Origin: Sphingobacterium chungjuense
Lineage (GTDB): Bacteria > Bacteroidota > Bacteroidia > Sphingobacteriales > Sphingobacteriaceae
Reading direction: 5' to 3'
DNA: 64,000 bases
NCBI RefSeq assembly: GCF_011316935.1
Contig: NZ_WLYS01000003.1
Location: forward strand, 434,001 to 498,000
Part shown: piece by piece, positions 36,890 to 45,294 of the stretch
Layout of the letters: every line of letters starts with the position of its first letter
How positions within the stretch are numbered: the first letter of the stretch is position 1
Notes under the pieces: generated by a model
The model's input: the letters and a program-made list of their open reading frames with translations, nothing else
What the model was told of the DNA's origin: nothing
Database searches by the model: none
Program-made: the position numbers and the translations under genes

Positions 36890-39499
36890 ATGAATTTTAA
36901 CAACTATACTATTAAAGCTCAGGAAGCCATCCAGAAGGCCTCTGAGATTGCTACTGGAAATCAGCAGCAGGCTATTGAGCCAGCACATATATTAAAAGGG
37001 TTAATGACGGTAGATGAAAATGTAATCAGTCATTTACTCAAAAAACTACAAGTCAATATCAACCACACGACTGCCGAACTAGATCAGTACATTGCTGCTT
37101 TACCAAAAGTATCTGGAAGCAATATCTATCTGAGTAATAGCAGTAACAGCATTCTCCAGAAAGCTCAAACTTATTTAAAAGAGTTTGGCGACGAGTTTAT
37201 TTCGGTAGAGCACCTCCTGCTAGCTTTATTGAGCAGTAGCGATAAAGCAGCGACCTTATTGAAAGATCAAGGTGCTACAGAGAAGGATTTGAAATTGGCT
37301 ATTAAGGAGCTTCGCGGCAATAATCGGGTAACCGATCAAAATGCCGAAGCCACCTACAATGCTTTAGGCAAATATGCGCGCAACTTGAATGAATATGCGG
37401 AATCTGGCAAACTTGACCCTGTAATTGGTCGCGATGAAGAGATTCGTCGCGTGATGCAGATCTTATCGCGCCGCACAAAAAACAACCCTATTTTAGTGGG
37501 TGAACCTGGTGTGGGTAAAACAGCGATCGCCGAAGGTATTGCACACCGAATCATCAAAGGTGATGTGCCTGAAAACTTAAAAACAAAAACGGTCTTTTCG
37601 CTGGATATGGGCGCTTTGATTGCGGGAGCAAAATACAAAGGTGAATTTGAAGAACGATTAAAAGCCGTAGTCAAAGAGGTTTCGGACAGCGATGGTGAAA
37701 TTATCTTGTTTATCGATGAGATCCACACCTTGGTCGGCGCAGGCGGTGGCGAAGGCGCTATGGATGCAGCAAATATCCTGAAGCCGGCTTTAGCGCGCGG
37801 TGAACTGCGTGCGATCGGAGCGACCACGTTAAACGAGTTTCAAAAATTCTTTGAGAAGGATAAAGCCTTAGAAAGACGTTTCCAAAAAGTGATGGTCGAC
37901 GAACCGGATACGCAGGATGCGATATCGATTCTCCGTGGATTGAAAGAACGCTACGAAACACACCATAAGGTGCGTATCTTGGATGAATCCATTATTGCAG
38001 CCGTAGAGCTTTCTCAACGCTATATCACCGATCGTTTCTTACCAGATAAAGCGATTGATTTGGTCGACGAGGCAGCATCTAAGTTACGCTTAGAAATGGA
38101 TTCGGTACCCGAAGTGGTGGACGAATTGAATCGACGCATCATGCAATTGGAGATTGAGCGTGAGGCCATTAAACGGGAACAGGATTCGCGTAAAGTCGAT
38201 GAGCTTTCGGAAAGTATTGCTAACCTATCCAACGAGCGCGACTCGTTGAAAGCAGCTTGGCAGTCGGAAAAAGATTTGGTAGATCGGGTGAATCAGGAGA
38301 TTCAATATATCGAAGATTACAAACTAGAAGCAGAACAAGCCGAACGCGCGGGTGATTACGGTAAGGTTGCCGAATTACGCTACGGTAAAATCAAAGAGGC
38401 ACAAGATAATACCGAGAAGCTTAAGCTGGAATTGGCTGAAAAGCAACAAAACAGCCGCATGCTGAAAGAGGAAGTAACTTCGGAAGATATTGCCGATGTG
38501 GTATCTAGATGGACAGGTATTCCGGTGAATAAAATGGTGCAATCTGAGCGCGAGAAGTTACTCAACTTGGAAGAAGAATTGCATAAACGCGTTGCTGGAC
38601 AAGAGGAAGCCATTGAGGCGATTTCTGACGCGATTCGTCGTTCTAGAGCAGGATTGAGCGATGCCAAGCGACCAATTGGTTCTTTCATATTCCTTGGCAC
38701 TACCGGTGTGGGTAAAACGGAATTAGCGAAATCTTTGGCTGAATTTCTATTCGATGATGAGCAAGCGTTAGTACGCATCGATATGTCTGAATATCAAGAA
38801 AGACATGCTGTTTCGAGATTGATCGGAGCGCCTCCAGGATACGTGGGTTACGAAGAAGGTGGTCAGTTAACGGAAGCCGTACGTCGTCGTCCATACTCGG
38901 TCGTATTATTGGATGAGATTGAAAAAGCGCATCCAGATGTATTTAATATCTTGTTGCAAGTGCTGGATGATGGTCATTTAACAGACAACAAAGGTCGCGT
39001 GGTGAATTTTAAAAATACGATCATCATCATGACGTCTAATACGGGTTCACATCTGATTCAGCAAAACTTCGCGACCTTGAATGAGGAAAACAGAGAAAGT
39101 GTGGTCGCCAAAACAAAAGACGATGTATTTGAGCTATTGCAACAAAGTATTCGCCCCGAGTTCTTGAACCGGATAGATGAAATCATCATGTTCACACCGC
39201 TTGGTCGCGATGAAATCGGAGATATCGTGCGGATGCAGTTCTCTCGCGTGCAAAAGCAATTGGCCGAGCAGAACATATTCATCGAAGCGACGGAGGAAGC
39301 TTTGGATTGGCTAGCACAATTGGGTTACGATCCGGTATATGGTGCTCGCCCATTGAAACGCGTGATTCAAAAACGCATTCTCAATGAACTTTCTAAAGCC
39401 ATCTTGGCAGATAAGGTCCGAAAAGACTCGATTATCAAGATTGATAGCTTCGACGGACAGTTTGTATTTGTCGAGAAAGAGCCGGAAACGACGGCATAG
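36890..39499 (+). CDS. clpB: ATP-dependent disaggregase ClpB
   Basis: A hexameric Hsp104-type chaperone that rescues aggregated proteins with DnaK. At 869 residues the parts are the N domain (about 1-145), first AAA+ module with Walker A GEPGVGKT (204-211), long coiled-coil middle domain (about 410-525) that marks ClpB rather than ClpA/C, second AAA+ module with Walker A GTTGVGKT (603-610), and a C-terminal D2-small domain. Pore loop KYKGEFEERL and GYVGYEEGG are present. There is no ClpP-binding IGL loop evident. It is a single gene ending in a very long hairpin terminator. Confidence 0.98.
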   Translation: MNFNNYTIKAQEAIQKASEIATGNQQQAIEPAHILKGLMTVDENVISHLLKKLQVNINHTTAELDQYIAALPKVSGSNIYLSNSSNSILQKAQTYLKEFGDEFISVEHLLLALLSSSDKAATLLKDQGATEKDLKLAIKELRGNNRVTDQNAEATYNALGKYARNLNEYAESGKLDPVIGRDEEIRRVMQILSRRTKNNPILVGEPGVGKTAIAEGIAHRIIKGDVPENLKTKTVFSLDMGALIAGAKYKGEFEERLKAVVKEVSDSDGEIILFIDEIHTLVGAGGGEGAMDAANILKPALARGELRAIGATTLNEFQKFFEKDKALERRFQKVMVDEPDTQDAISILRGLKERYETHHKVRILDESIIAAVELSQRYITDRFLPDKAIDLVDEAASKLRLEMDSVPEVVDELNRRIMQLEIEREAIKREQDSRKVDELSESIANLSNERDSLKAAWQSEKDLVDRVNQEIQYIEDYKLEAEQAERAGDYGKVAELRYGKIKEAQDNTEKLKLELAEKQQNSRMLKEEVTSEDIADVVSRWTGIPVNKMVQSEREKLLNLEEELHKRVAGQEEAIEAISDAIRRSRAGLSDAKRPIGSFIFLGTTGVGKTELAKSLAEFLFDDEQALVRIDMSEYQERHAVSRLIGAPPGYVGYEEGGQLTEAVRRRPYSVVLLDEIEKAHPDVFNILLQVLDDGHLTDNKGRVVNFKNTIIIMTSNTGSHLIQQNFATLNEENRESVVAKTKDDVFELLQQSIRPEFLNRIDEIIMFTPLGRDEIGDIVRMQFSRVQKQLAEQNIFIEATEEALDWLAQLGYDPVYGARPLKRVIQKRILNELSKAILADKVRKDSIIKIDSFDGQFVFVEKEPETTA

Positions 39500-39504
39500 T
39501 TTAC

Positions 39505-39557
39505 ATAATAAAATAGAAAAGGATCGAACTTCGTTCGATCCTTTTCTATTTTATTAT
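39505..39557. terminator. 25-bp bidirectional terminator between clpB and the S41 gene
   Basis: Perfect arms at 39505-39529 and 39533-39557 with loop TTC. The core is GGATCGAAC/GTTCGATCC, flanked by AAAATAGAAAA and its complement, so it works in both directions. Confidence 0.9.
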
Positions 39558-39585
39558 ATTTTACATACTTATCAAAAAGATGAAA

Positions 39586-40788
39586 TTACTGCCGGTTAAT
39601 AAGTTGGATAGCCGCTTCTAACTGCGCATCCCGACCTGTCGCCAAGGATTCGGTATTGACGGTAACCATAACATCTGGTGAAATACCAATACCCTCGTAA
39701 TTTCTATCATCTAATGCCTTGATTTGTAGTGATGAAGTATACACCTCACTCATAAATGCTGTTACAAACTGACCAGCATTGTATGTGGCATTACCTGTTA
39801 ACGGCCCCATCGCACCCCACGTGCGCTCTCCTACAAAATGACCATTCGGCATTGCCTGTATCGCCAAAGCTGTAATCTCCGACATACTGGCTGAATAACG
39901 ATCGGCAAGCAATACAATTGGAGATGTAATCTGCTTAGCATCAGTTGCGGGATTCACGTGAGCAGGTGCCCAAGGCGTATAATCCAAACGGTTGTTACTC
40001 AATTTTGATTTTGTGTATCCAAAATGAAGCGGACTGGATATCATACGACCTAATAAAAAGTCGAGATCTGCCAGATTTCCCCCACCATTATTGCGTACAT
40101 CAATAATAATTCCACGCGGCTGTTCTTCACCTAATGTACGTGTAAAAAAGTTATCAAAAACTTCTTTATAAGATGCTGTATTAGCGGCTGAAGATTCATA
40201 GAGCCTTTTCAAATCGAAAACGTTGAAATATAGGTATACAATTCCTTCAGAAATGGTACCGCTTACGGCAAAATATTGAGAACCATTCGGCTCGTTCACT
40301 AACGCACGTGATGCACCAGAATCAAGATCTCTAAGTGGAAGAGTATTTAAAAAATAGTTTGGACTGATTGGATTCCGAAAATCTTCCCTCTGTTGCATCC
40401 TTCTAGATGCAGGTGAAATTGTGGCAGAATCTTGCAGAATGGTAGACCGAAATCGAAGTCTATAATGACTATCCACTAGACCATTGGTCATCGTCCTAAA
40501 GTAAGTATAGCTTCTTCTGATATCAGCGGTATCATTGATATTCATAGTTGCGAAAATCGGCTGATAACGACGGTACACCTGATCCCAGTCTGTCGTATCG
40601 ATATCCCAAAAGACATAATTGTTATTCATACCATTCCAGAACGTTTCAAATACTTCTTCAAAGTTACCCCCAGGATAGTCGGTCGGCCGCTCCAGCTCGG
40701 GCATATCTTTGCGGCAGGCATTCAGCATCAGGAATAAAGTTGGAATAATAAGAACAACAGATCGTATGTTTAATATATATATATTCAT
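39586..40788 (-). CDS. S41-family peptidase lipoprotein
   Basis: The ATG at 40788 gives 400 residues with a lipoprotein signal (lipobox Cys25 in LFLMLNAC). The tail-specific/CtpA-like protease domain spans about 185-395: GIIIDVRNNGGGNLADLDFL, the nucleophile region LADRYSASMSEI and GERTWGAMG. No PDZ domain is evident, and an N-terminal helical region (about 35-110) precedes the protease. Such Bacteroidota lipoproteins are surface or periplasmic; substrates are unknown. It starts 38 bp after a beta-barrel gene on the same strand, probably one operon. Confidence 0.88.
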   Translation of the reverse strand: MNIYILNIRSVVLIIPTLFLMLNACRKDMPELERPTDYPGGNFEEVFETFWNGMNNNYVFWDIDTTDWDQVYRRYQPIFATMNINDTADIRRSYTYFRTMTNGLVDSHYRLRFRSTILQDSATISPASRRMQQREDFRNPISPNYFLNTLPLRDLDSGASRALVNEPNGSQYFAVSGTISEGIVYLYFNVFDLKRLYESSAANTASYKEVFDNFFTRTLGEEQPRGIIIDVRNNGGGNLADLDFLLGRMISSPLHFGYTKSKLSNNRLDYTPWAPAHVNPATDAKQITSPIVLLADRYSASMSEITALAIQAMPNGHFVGERTWGAMGPLTGNATYNAGQFVTAFMSEVYTSSLQIKALDDRNYEGIGISPDVMVTVNTESLATGRDAQLEAAIQLINRQ

Positions 40789-40825
40789 TTTTTCTAAGTA
40801 TGAGACAAGAATTGATAAATAGGAA

Positions 40826-41566
40826 TTAGCGGCCGCCAAAGCCATATAACACACCCAATTGCACTCCAAACGTATTGTTGTAGCGTGGAATTTGATTGAT
40901 CATATAGTTTTTCTGCAAGTCAGTAAGGCTATATTGGTAGCGTGCTTCCGCGAATACTTTATAGTGCGGAGATACGCGATACTCCATACCTACACCACCT
41001 AAAAGTCCTGCTTCAAAGCGACGATCCCGCTGCTTATCGAATTCTACACCTTCGTTTGAGCGATATAAACCAGAAATTTGAGTATAATGAAATAGCTGTT
41101 CATCATCTTCCCAACCACTACCGGGAGTAAATGGGTCAAGATTAGCTCCTCGAATTCTACTGCTAGCCCAATAGCCTGCAAAGCCACCTAGATTCAAGAA
41201 ACCTCTTAAATCTTCACCACCAAACGAGAAGTGAGCCATCAGCGGAGCTTGTATAAAGCTGTTGGTAATCTCATTTTCCACCCCTTCAAAAAAACCGGTA
41301 CGTCGCAGCGCATAATTTTTCTGTATATAAGCAAGATCCAACTGAACGCCAAACCAATCATTAACGTGATACTGCATCGGAATCGCAACTTGGAAACCGT
41401 TGAGCGGATAATTACGTGTGAAGGAACGACTTCCATTGTCAGTAGTCAGCGTATTGCGCGTGTAACCAGCAGATAAGCCGATTTCGTAACGTTGTTGCTG
41501 TCCATATGATTGGGTTACACCCATCATGAAAAAACAGGCCAGCAAAATGAGTATTCTTTTAGGCAT
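40826..41566 (-). CDS. PorT-like outer-membrane beta-barrel protein
   Basis: A 246-residue exported protein. The signal peptide ends near SYGQQ (residue 23). The mature part is an eight-stranded-type barrel with alternating hydrophobic segments (YEIGLSAGYTRNTL, GLLGGVGMEYRVSPHYKVFA, FGVQLGVLYGFGG) and a C-terminal aromatic-rich strand. This matches the outer-membrane beta-barrel (PorT/OmpA-N-like) group of Bacteroidota. Function is unknown. It is the first gene of a probable pair with the S41 peptidase. Confidence 0.82.
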   Translation of the reverse strand: MPKRILILLACFFMMGVTQSYGQQQRYEIGLSAGYTRNTLTTDNGSRSFTRNYPLNGFQVAIPMQYHVNDWFGVQLDLAYIQKNYALRRTGFFEGVENEITNSFIQAPLMAHFSFGGEDLRGFLNLGGFAGYWASSRIRGANLDPFTPGSGWEDDEQLFHYTQISGLYRSNEGVEFDKQRDRRFEAGLLGGVGMEYRVSPHYKVFAEARYQYSLTDLQKNYMINQIPRYNNTFGVQLGVLYGFGGR

Positions 41567-41807
41567 CGCAGTGAATAGATATATTTCTAAATTTAGTTAA
41601 AGGGATAAGCTAGTATCACGATCGATAAAGCAAAACAAAATTTGTTATCGAAAGGAAAATTAATAGTTAGCACAATAATAGTGATATTTATCGATTATTT
41701 AGTAACTTGTTGTTAAAAAAATAACAAATAAAACCCTGAATGTAACTAGTAAGAATGAAAGCTTGCGAACTAAAACACCTTATAAGCGAATGCTCCAATA
41801 ACATTAA

Positions 41808-41927
41808 CTAGTTACTTTTTTTACTTGACTTTTTCACGCAGTTTGGAACAGTTTTGCCACCTTTCTTTTTAGTACCTTGCTGTTTATAGTCCGACCAGCA
41901 TGGGTCTTTTTGATCTTTCTTTTTCAT
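41808..41927 (-). CDS. 39-residue basic protein with paired-Cys PCW...PNC motif
   Basis: The ATG at 41927 opens a 40-codon frame ending TAG at 41808. Key residues are DPCW (8-11), YKQQGTKKKGG (14-24) and VPNC (27-30), then a Lys/Ser tail. It is very basic and has no signal peptide. The spacing CW-x-DY-x5-KKKGGK-x-VPNC resembles tiny Bacteroidota proteins, and C-terminal tails of some phage virion proteins, carrying a similar KGGKxVPNCVP motif. Two Cys might bind metal or form a disulfide. Function is unknown; assignment rests on motif recall, not a search. Confidence 0.6.
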   Translation of the reverse strand: MKKKDQKDPCWSDYKQQGTKKKGGKTVPNCVKKSSKKSN

Positions 41928-42060
41928 GGCTTCGTTTTAAATCTAGAAACAGCTCTTTGCAAGAATTTGTTTAGCAAACAATCCTGCTACTCAGCGGTTC
42001 ATAAGAGTATGATCATTTGGAAACATATCATTTTCAGGTAAATCATCATCTTTCTACCGT

Positions 42061-43479
42061 ATGAAAATACTACTCACTGGCGCCACCGGATATATTGGCA
42101 AGCGTATTTTACCGGCATTATTGCAAGCTGGACACGAAGTAGTATGTCTAGCAAGAGATGCTGGTCGATTGGCGTTGCAGACGCAAGGTGATCACAAGAT
42201 TTCTGTTGTAGAAGCCGACCTAACTGATGCAGCTACGCTGGATCAAATTCCAAAAGATATTGATGTGGCCTATTATCTCGTGCACTCCATGGGAAGTAGT
42301 GGCGGTAATTTTGGTGATACGGAACGAATATCAGCAGAAAATTTTGCGCAAGCAATCCAAAAGACCAACGCTAAGCAGATCATTTACCTCAGTGGTATCG
42401 TAAATAGTCGCGAACTCAGTGCACATCTTGCCAGTCGTAAATTGGTAGAAGATGTATTACGCGCTGGCACTGTACCGGTAACTGCATTGGGAGCGGGAAT
42501 TATTATAGGTTCGGGCAGCGCATCTTTCGAAATCATACGCGATTTGGTCGAAAAACTTCCCGTGATGGTGGCACCGAAGTGGCTGAATAGCAAATGTCAA
42601 CCGATCGCGATACGAAATGTAATCGAATTCCTCCTTGTCGTATTGTTACAAGAAGAATTATACGACAAACATATCGATATTTATGGACCCGATTTGCTCA
42701 CCTACCAGCAAATGCTAGTGCAATTTGCCGAAGTGCGAAATCTGAAACGTCGCATATTTATCGTACCAGTACTTACGCCAAAGCTATCCTCTTATTGGCT
42801 GTATTTGATCACTTCGACCTCTTTTGGTCTTGCGCGCCATTTGGTAGATAGCATGCGTATCGATGTGATTCCGACACAAAATGAGTGGGCAGAGCGTTTA
42901 GGAATTCAACTCATCCCGTACCGCGAAGCCATAAAGCTCGCTTTTGGGAAAATCGAACAAAATCTTGTCTCATCAACTTGGAAAGATGCCGGAAGTAGAC
43001 GTGCTTCGCGACGATTATCTAGCTACATGGAAGTTCCTACGTTTGGGGTATTAACCGATCGACAGACCTTCGCATTAAAGGACCCGAGCGAAACATTAAA
43101 TAGAATATTTGCTATTGGCGGTCGTACGGGTTGGTATTATGCCGACTGGCTGTGGCAATTTAGAGGATTTCTGGATCGATTATTTGGTGGAGTTGGTTTG
43201 CGGCGCGGGCGGCGCAATGCATTAGAAACTTCACCGGGCGAAGTTTTGGATTTCTGGCGCGTGTTACTTTCCAGCACAAGCGAAAAGAGGCTATTGTTGT
43301 ACGCAGAAATGCGGATTCCGGGAGAAGCGTGGCTAGAGTTTCGGATTAATGAAAAAGATGAATTGGAACAAATTGCCACATTTCGTCCGTTAGGTATTGC
43401 TGGAAGGCTTTATTGGTACGCTATGTTGCCATTTCACTATTTTTTGTTTAGAGGAATGATTAAGAACATAGCAAAATAA
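42061..43479 (+). CDS. NAD(P)-binding protein with DUF2867 domain
   Basis: A 472-residue protein. The N-terminal atypical SDR Rossmann fold (about 1-280) begins MKILLTGATGYIGKRILPAL with the GxxGxxG nucleotide loop and contains VAYYLVHSMGSS and IIYLSGIV. The C-terminal DUF2867 domain (about 320-470) shows GGRTGWYYADWLWQFRGFLD and ends in a hydrophobic LYWYAMLPFHYFLFRGMI segment. Relatives are often annotated as nucleoside-diphosphate-sugar epimerases, but the substrate is unproven. An EamA-type gene follows 63 bp downstream. Confidence 0.88.
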   Translation: MKILLTGATGYIGKRILPALLQAGHEVVCLARDAGRLALQTQGDHKISVVEADLTDAATLDQIPKDIDVAYYLVHSMGSSGGNFGDTERISAENFAQAIQKTNAKQIIYLSGIVNSRELSAHLASRKLVEDVLRAGTVPVTALGAGIIIGSGSASFEIIRDLVEKLPVMVAPKWLNSKCQPIAIRNVIEFLLVVLLQEELYDKHIDIYGPDLLTYQQMLVQFAEVRNLKRRIFIVPVLTPKLSSYWLYLITSTSFGLARHLVDSMRIDVIPTQNEWAERLGIQLIPYREAIKLAFGKIEQNLVSSTWKDAGSRRASRRLSSYMEVPTFGVLTDRQTFALKDPSETLNRIFAIGGRTGWYYADWLWQFRGFLDRLFGGVGLRRGRRNALETSPGEVLDFWRVLLSSTSEKRLLLYAEMRIPGEAWLEFRINEKDELEQIATFRPLGIAGRLYWYAMLPFHYFLFRGMIKNIAK

Positions 43480-43542
43480 TACGGCTCCGATTAGTACTAT
43501 AACATTTTGGGCAGGCATCTTTTTAACTGAAAAATGTAGATT

Positions 43543-43971
43543 ATGTGGTTTTTATGGGCGATGCTGGCCGCGATATCAGCAGCTTTGGTAATTGTATTGA
43601 CAAAGGCAGGCTTGAAAAATGTCGATTCCAGTTTGGCATTTGCCATACAATCCGTGCTTATCCTAACCATTACTTGGTCAGTCGTATGCTATCAAGGCAA
43701 TTTCGATACATTAAAAGACATTAGTAAGCAAGCGTGGATTTTCTTGCTCTCCGCTGGTGTTTTTACCACGCTATCCACCTTATTCTCCTACAAAGCTTTG
43801 TCTATGGGGCCAGCATCGTATGTCGTCACGATTGAACGCACCTCCTTGGTGATTGCGATTGTATTATCCGTTATCTTCCTCAAAGAAAAAATAACCTGGC
43901 AACTTATTGTCGGCGCCAGTGTGATGGTGGCTGGCGCAGTGCTGATTGCCTTATCCGATCCGGGGGAATAA
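43543..43971 (+). CDS. half-size EamA/DMT membrane transporter
   Basis: A 142-residue protein with about five transmembrane helices forming a single EamA domain (LWAMLAAISAALVIVLTKAG at the start, IVLSVIFLKEKITWQLIVGA near the end). Full-length drug/metabolite transporters have two such domains, so this one probably works as a dimer, like SMR-type proteins. The substrate is unknown. It is possibly co-transcribed with the SDR gene and ends 11 bp from the convergent Gre-like gene. Confidence 0.85.
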   Translation: MWFLWAMLAAISAALVIVLTKAGLKNVDSSLAFAIQSVLILTITWSVVCYQGNFDTLKDISKQAWIFLLSAGVFTTLSTLFSYKALSMGPASYVVTIERTSLVIAIVLSVIFLKEKITWQLIVGASVMVAGAVLIALSDPGE

Positions 43972-43982
43972 CCAACCCAAAT

Positions 43983-44444
43983 CTATAGCATATCTACAAT
44001 AGCTTGTGATTTTTGCTGAAAGCTAAACTCCTCTCCGACTGTTTTACCCAACAACAATTGTCCGATAGGTGATTGAAGTGACACGACGAAAACAGTTTGT
44101 TCTTCACAAGTTACTTTTCCTATACCAACGCTCAAAAAGTATAGTCCTTGATCCGTCTTAACTAAACTACCTAAGCGTACTCGGTTTTCTGTTGCCGAAG
44201 GCAATGATGGAATGGACTGCAGAACTTGCAGATCTTTCTGTGCTTCGTTGAGCTGTCTTTGCAAACGATCCAAATCCTGCTGTATCATTTCACGAGAAGT
44301 CTCGTACTTATCGCCAGCACTACTTTTCGTGTCGCTCACCAACGCGTCTTGCGACAACTGGAGCGAGGTCTCAATTTGTTTGATTTTATCTTCTATGATA
44401 ATCACACATTGTGCTAGTAGCGTTTGCTGAAAAGTTGGAGTCAT
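43983..44444 (-). CDS. GreA/GreB-like transcription-factor homologue
   Basis: The ATG at 44444 gives 153 residues. The N-terminal half is a coiled coil (about 15-85). Its tip, SSAGDKYETSREM, has acidic residues, as does the GreA tip that enters the polymerase channel. The C-terminal half (about 95-150) resembles the Gre FKBP-like domain (RVRLGSLVKTDQG, SPIGQLLLGKTVGEEF). Similar proteins are sometimes mislabelled 3-oxoacyl-ACP synthase. A role at the RNA polymerase secondary channel is inferred. It is transcribed away from the rpsF operon. Confidence 0.7.
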   Translation of the reverse strand: MTPTFQQTLLAQCVIIIEDKIKQIETSLQLSQDALVSDTKSSAGDKYETSREMIQQDLDRLQRQLNEAQKDLQVLQSIPSLPSATENRVRLGSLVKTDQGLYFLSVGIGKVTCEEQTVFVVSLQSPIGQLLLGKTVGEEFSFQQKSQAIVDML

Positions 44445-44454
44445 GAATGCTGTG

Positions 44455-44484
44455 TTGTGTAGCCACAAAGATATGGTATCTTTG
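44455..44484 (+). promoter_or_regulatory. distal promoter (P1) of rpsF-rpsR-rplI
   Basis: TTG (44455-44457), a 19-base spacer and TATCTTTG (44477-44484) fit the Bacteroidota consensus. The -7 box is the right half of a 19-bp palindrome CAAAGATATGGTATCTTTG (44466-44484), whose left half is a -7 box for the divergent Gre-like gene. Confidence 0.65.
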
Positions 44485-44503
44485 ACAACCCGCTATGATC
44501 TAT

Positions 44504-44563
44504 TTATGCGCAGTGCAAAGACTAATCGCTTCGTAAAATATTACCAGAAAAAGCTGCGCATAA
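44504..44563 (+). other. long-range stem in the rpsF leader
   Basis: TTATGCGCAG (44504-44513) pairs perfectly with CTGCGCATAA (44554-44563) and encloses 40 bases. It is present only in transcripts from P1. No T-run follows, so it is not a plain terminator. Confidence 0.5.
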
Positions 44564-44591
44564 TATATTACATTGTTTCAAATATATTTTC

Positions 44592-44618
44592 TACCTTTGC
44601 ACTTCCGTGTATACGGAA
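44592..44618 (+). promoter_or_regulatory. proximal promoter (P2) of rpsF with adjoining inverted repeat
   Basis: TACCTTTG (44592-44599) matches TAnnTTTG, with TTG 16 bases upstream. The inverted repeat TTCCGT-GTAT-ACGGAA (44603-44618) spans the predicted start site, so it could be an operator or a hairpin at the 5' end of the mRNA. Confidence 0.55.
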
Positions 44619-44648
44619 AGGATTTAATTAACATAACATATTAAACAA

Positions 44649-45017
44649 ATGCAACAGTACGAATCTGTCATTATTCTTACCCCGTTGCTTTCAGAAGATG
44701 TAGCGAAAGAAGTCATCGCTAAATTCAAAAACATTCTTACTGAGGGCGGAGCCGAAATTGTCGCTGAAGACAATTGGGGTTTGAGAAAATTAGCGTATCC
44801 AATCCAGAAAAAAACAACTGGATTTTATCACTTAACTGAATTCAAGGCTCCGAGTGAATTAATTCAAAAACTAGAACTTGAGTACAAACGTGATGAGCGT
44901 GTGATGCGTTTCCTTACGATCTCATTAGATAAGCATGCACTTGCTTACAACGAGAAGAAACGTAGCGGAGCATTCAACAAGAAAACCGAAACCAAAACTG
45001 AGGAGGTAGCAAACTAA
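44649..45017 (+). CDS. rpsF: 30S ribosomal protein bS6
   Basis: A 122-residue protein that binds the 30S platform as a complex with bS18. The family pattern is clear: [40 protein letters not shown] and [17 protein letters not shown]. The C-terminal tail is Lys/Glu-rich. It is first in the rpsF-rpsR-rplI operon. Its stop TAA overlaps the rpsR ATG by one base, and its last codons contain the rpsR Shine-Dalgarno. Confidence 0.98.
   Translation: MQQYESVIILTPLLSEDVAKEVIAKFKNILTEGGAEIVAEDNWGLRKLAYPIQKKTTGFYHLTEFKAPSELIQKLELEYKRDERVMRFLTISLDKHALAYNEKKRSGAFNKKTETKTEEVAN
45001..45007 (+). promoter_or_regulatory. perfect Shine-Dalgarno of rpsR
   Basis: AGGAGGT lies 9 bases before the rpsR ATG, inside the last rpsF codons. 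It is the strongest anti-Shine-Dalgarno match seen in the window. Confidence 0.75.
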
Positions 45018-45280
45018 TGGCAAACGAAAATATCCAGTACGTAACTGCCCCTAAAGTAGAGGACAACCGTAAAAAATACTGTCGTTTCAAAAAGAACGGT
45101 ATCAAGTATATCGACTATAAAGATGGTAACTTCCTATTGAAGTTTGTAAACGATCAAGGTAAAATCTTACCTCGCCGTCTTACTGGAACATCATTGAAAT
45201 TTCAACGTAAAGTAGCTCAAGCCGTTAAACGTGCGCGTATTATCGGACTATTGCCTTACGTAACTGATTCACTTAAATAG
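45017..45280 (+). CDS. rpsR: 30S ribosomal protein bS18
   Basis: An 87-residue protein that pairs with bS6 on the 30S platform. Signature segments are [18 protein letters not shown] and [20 protein letters not shown], followed by [12 protein letters not shown]. The ATG overlaps the rpsF stop by one base and is preceded by a full AGGAGGT. In Bacteroidota bS18, with bS6 and bS21, helps mask the 16S anti-Shine-Dalgarno tail, so this strong site may matter for regulation. Confidence 0.98.
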   Translation: MANENIQYVTAPKVEDNRKKYCRFKKNGIKYIDYKDGNFLLKFVNDQGKILPRRLTGTSLKFQRKVAQAVKRARIIGLLPYVTDSLK

Positions 45281-45294
45281 AGAGGGATACGATA

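Noticed and set aside
41742..41815. Inverted repeat GTAACTAGT/ACTAGTTAC as an integron-type or mobile-element end
   Set aside because: No integrase, transposase or target duplication is nearby; each half contains the palindrome ACTAGT, so the pairing could be chance.
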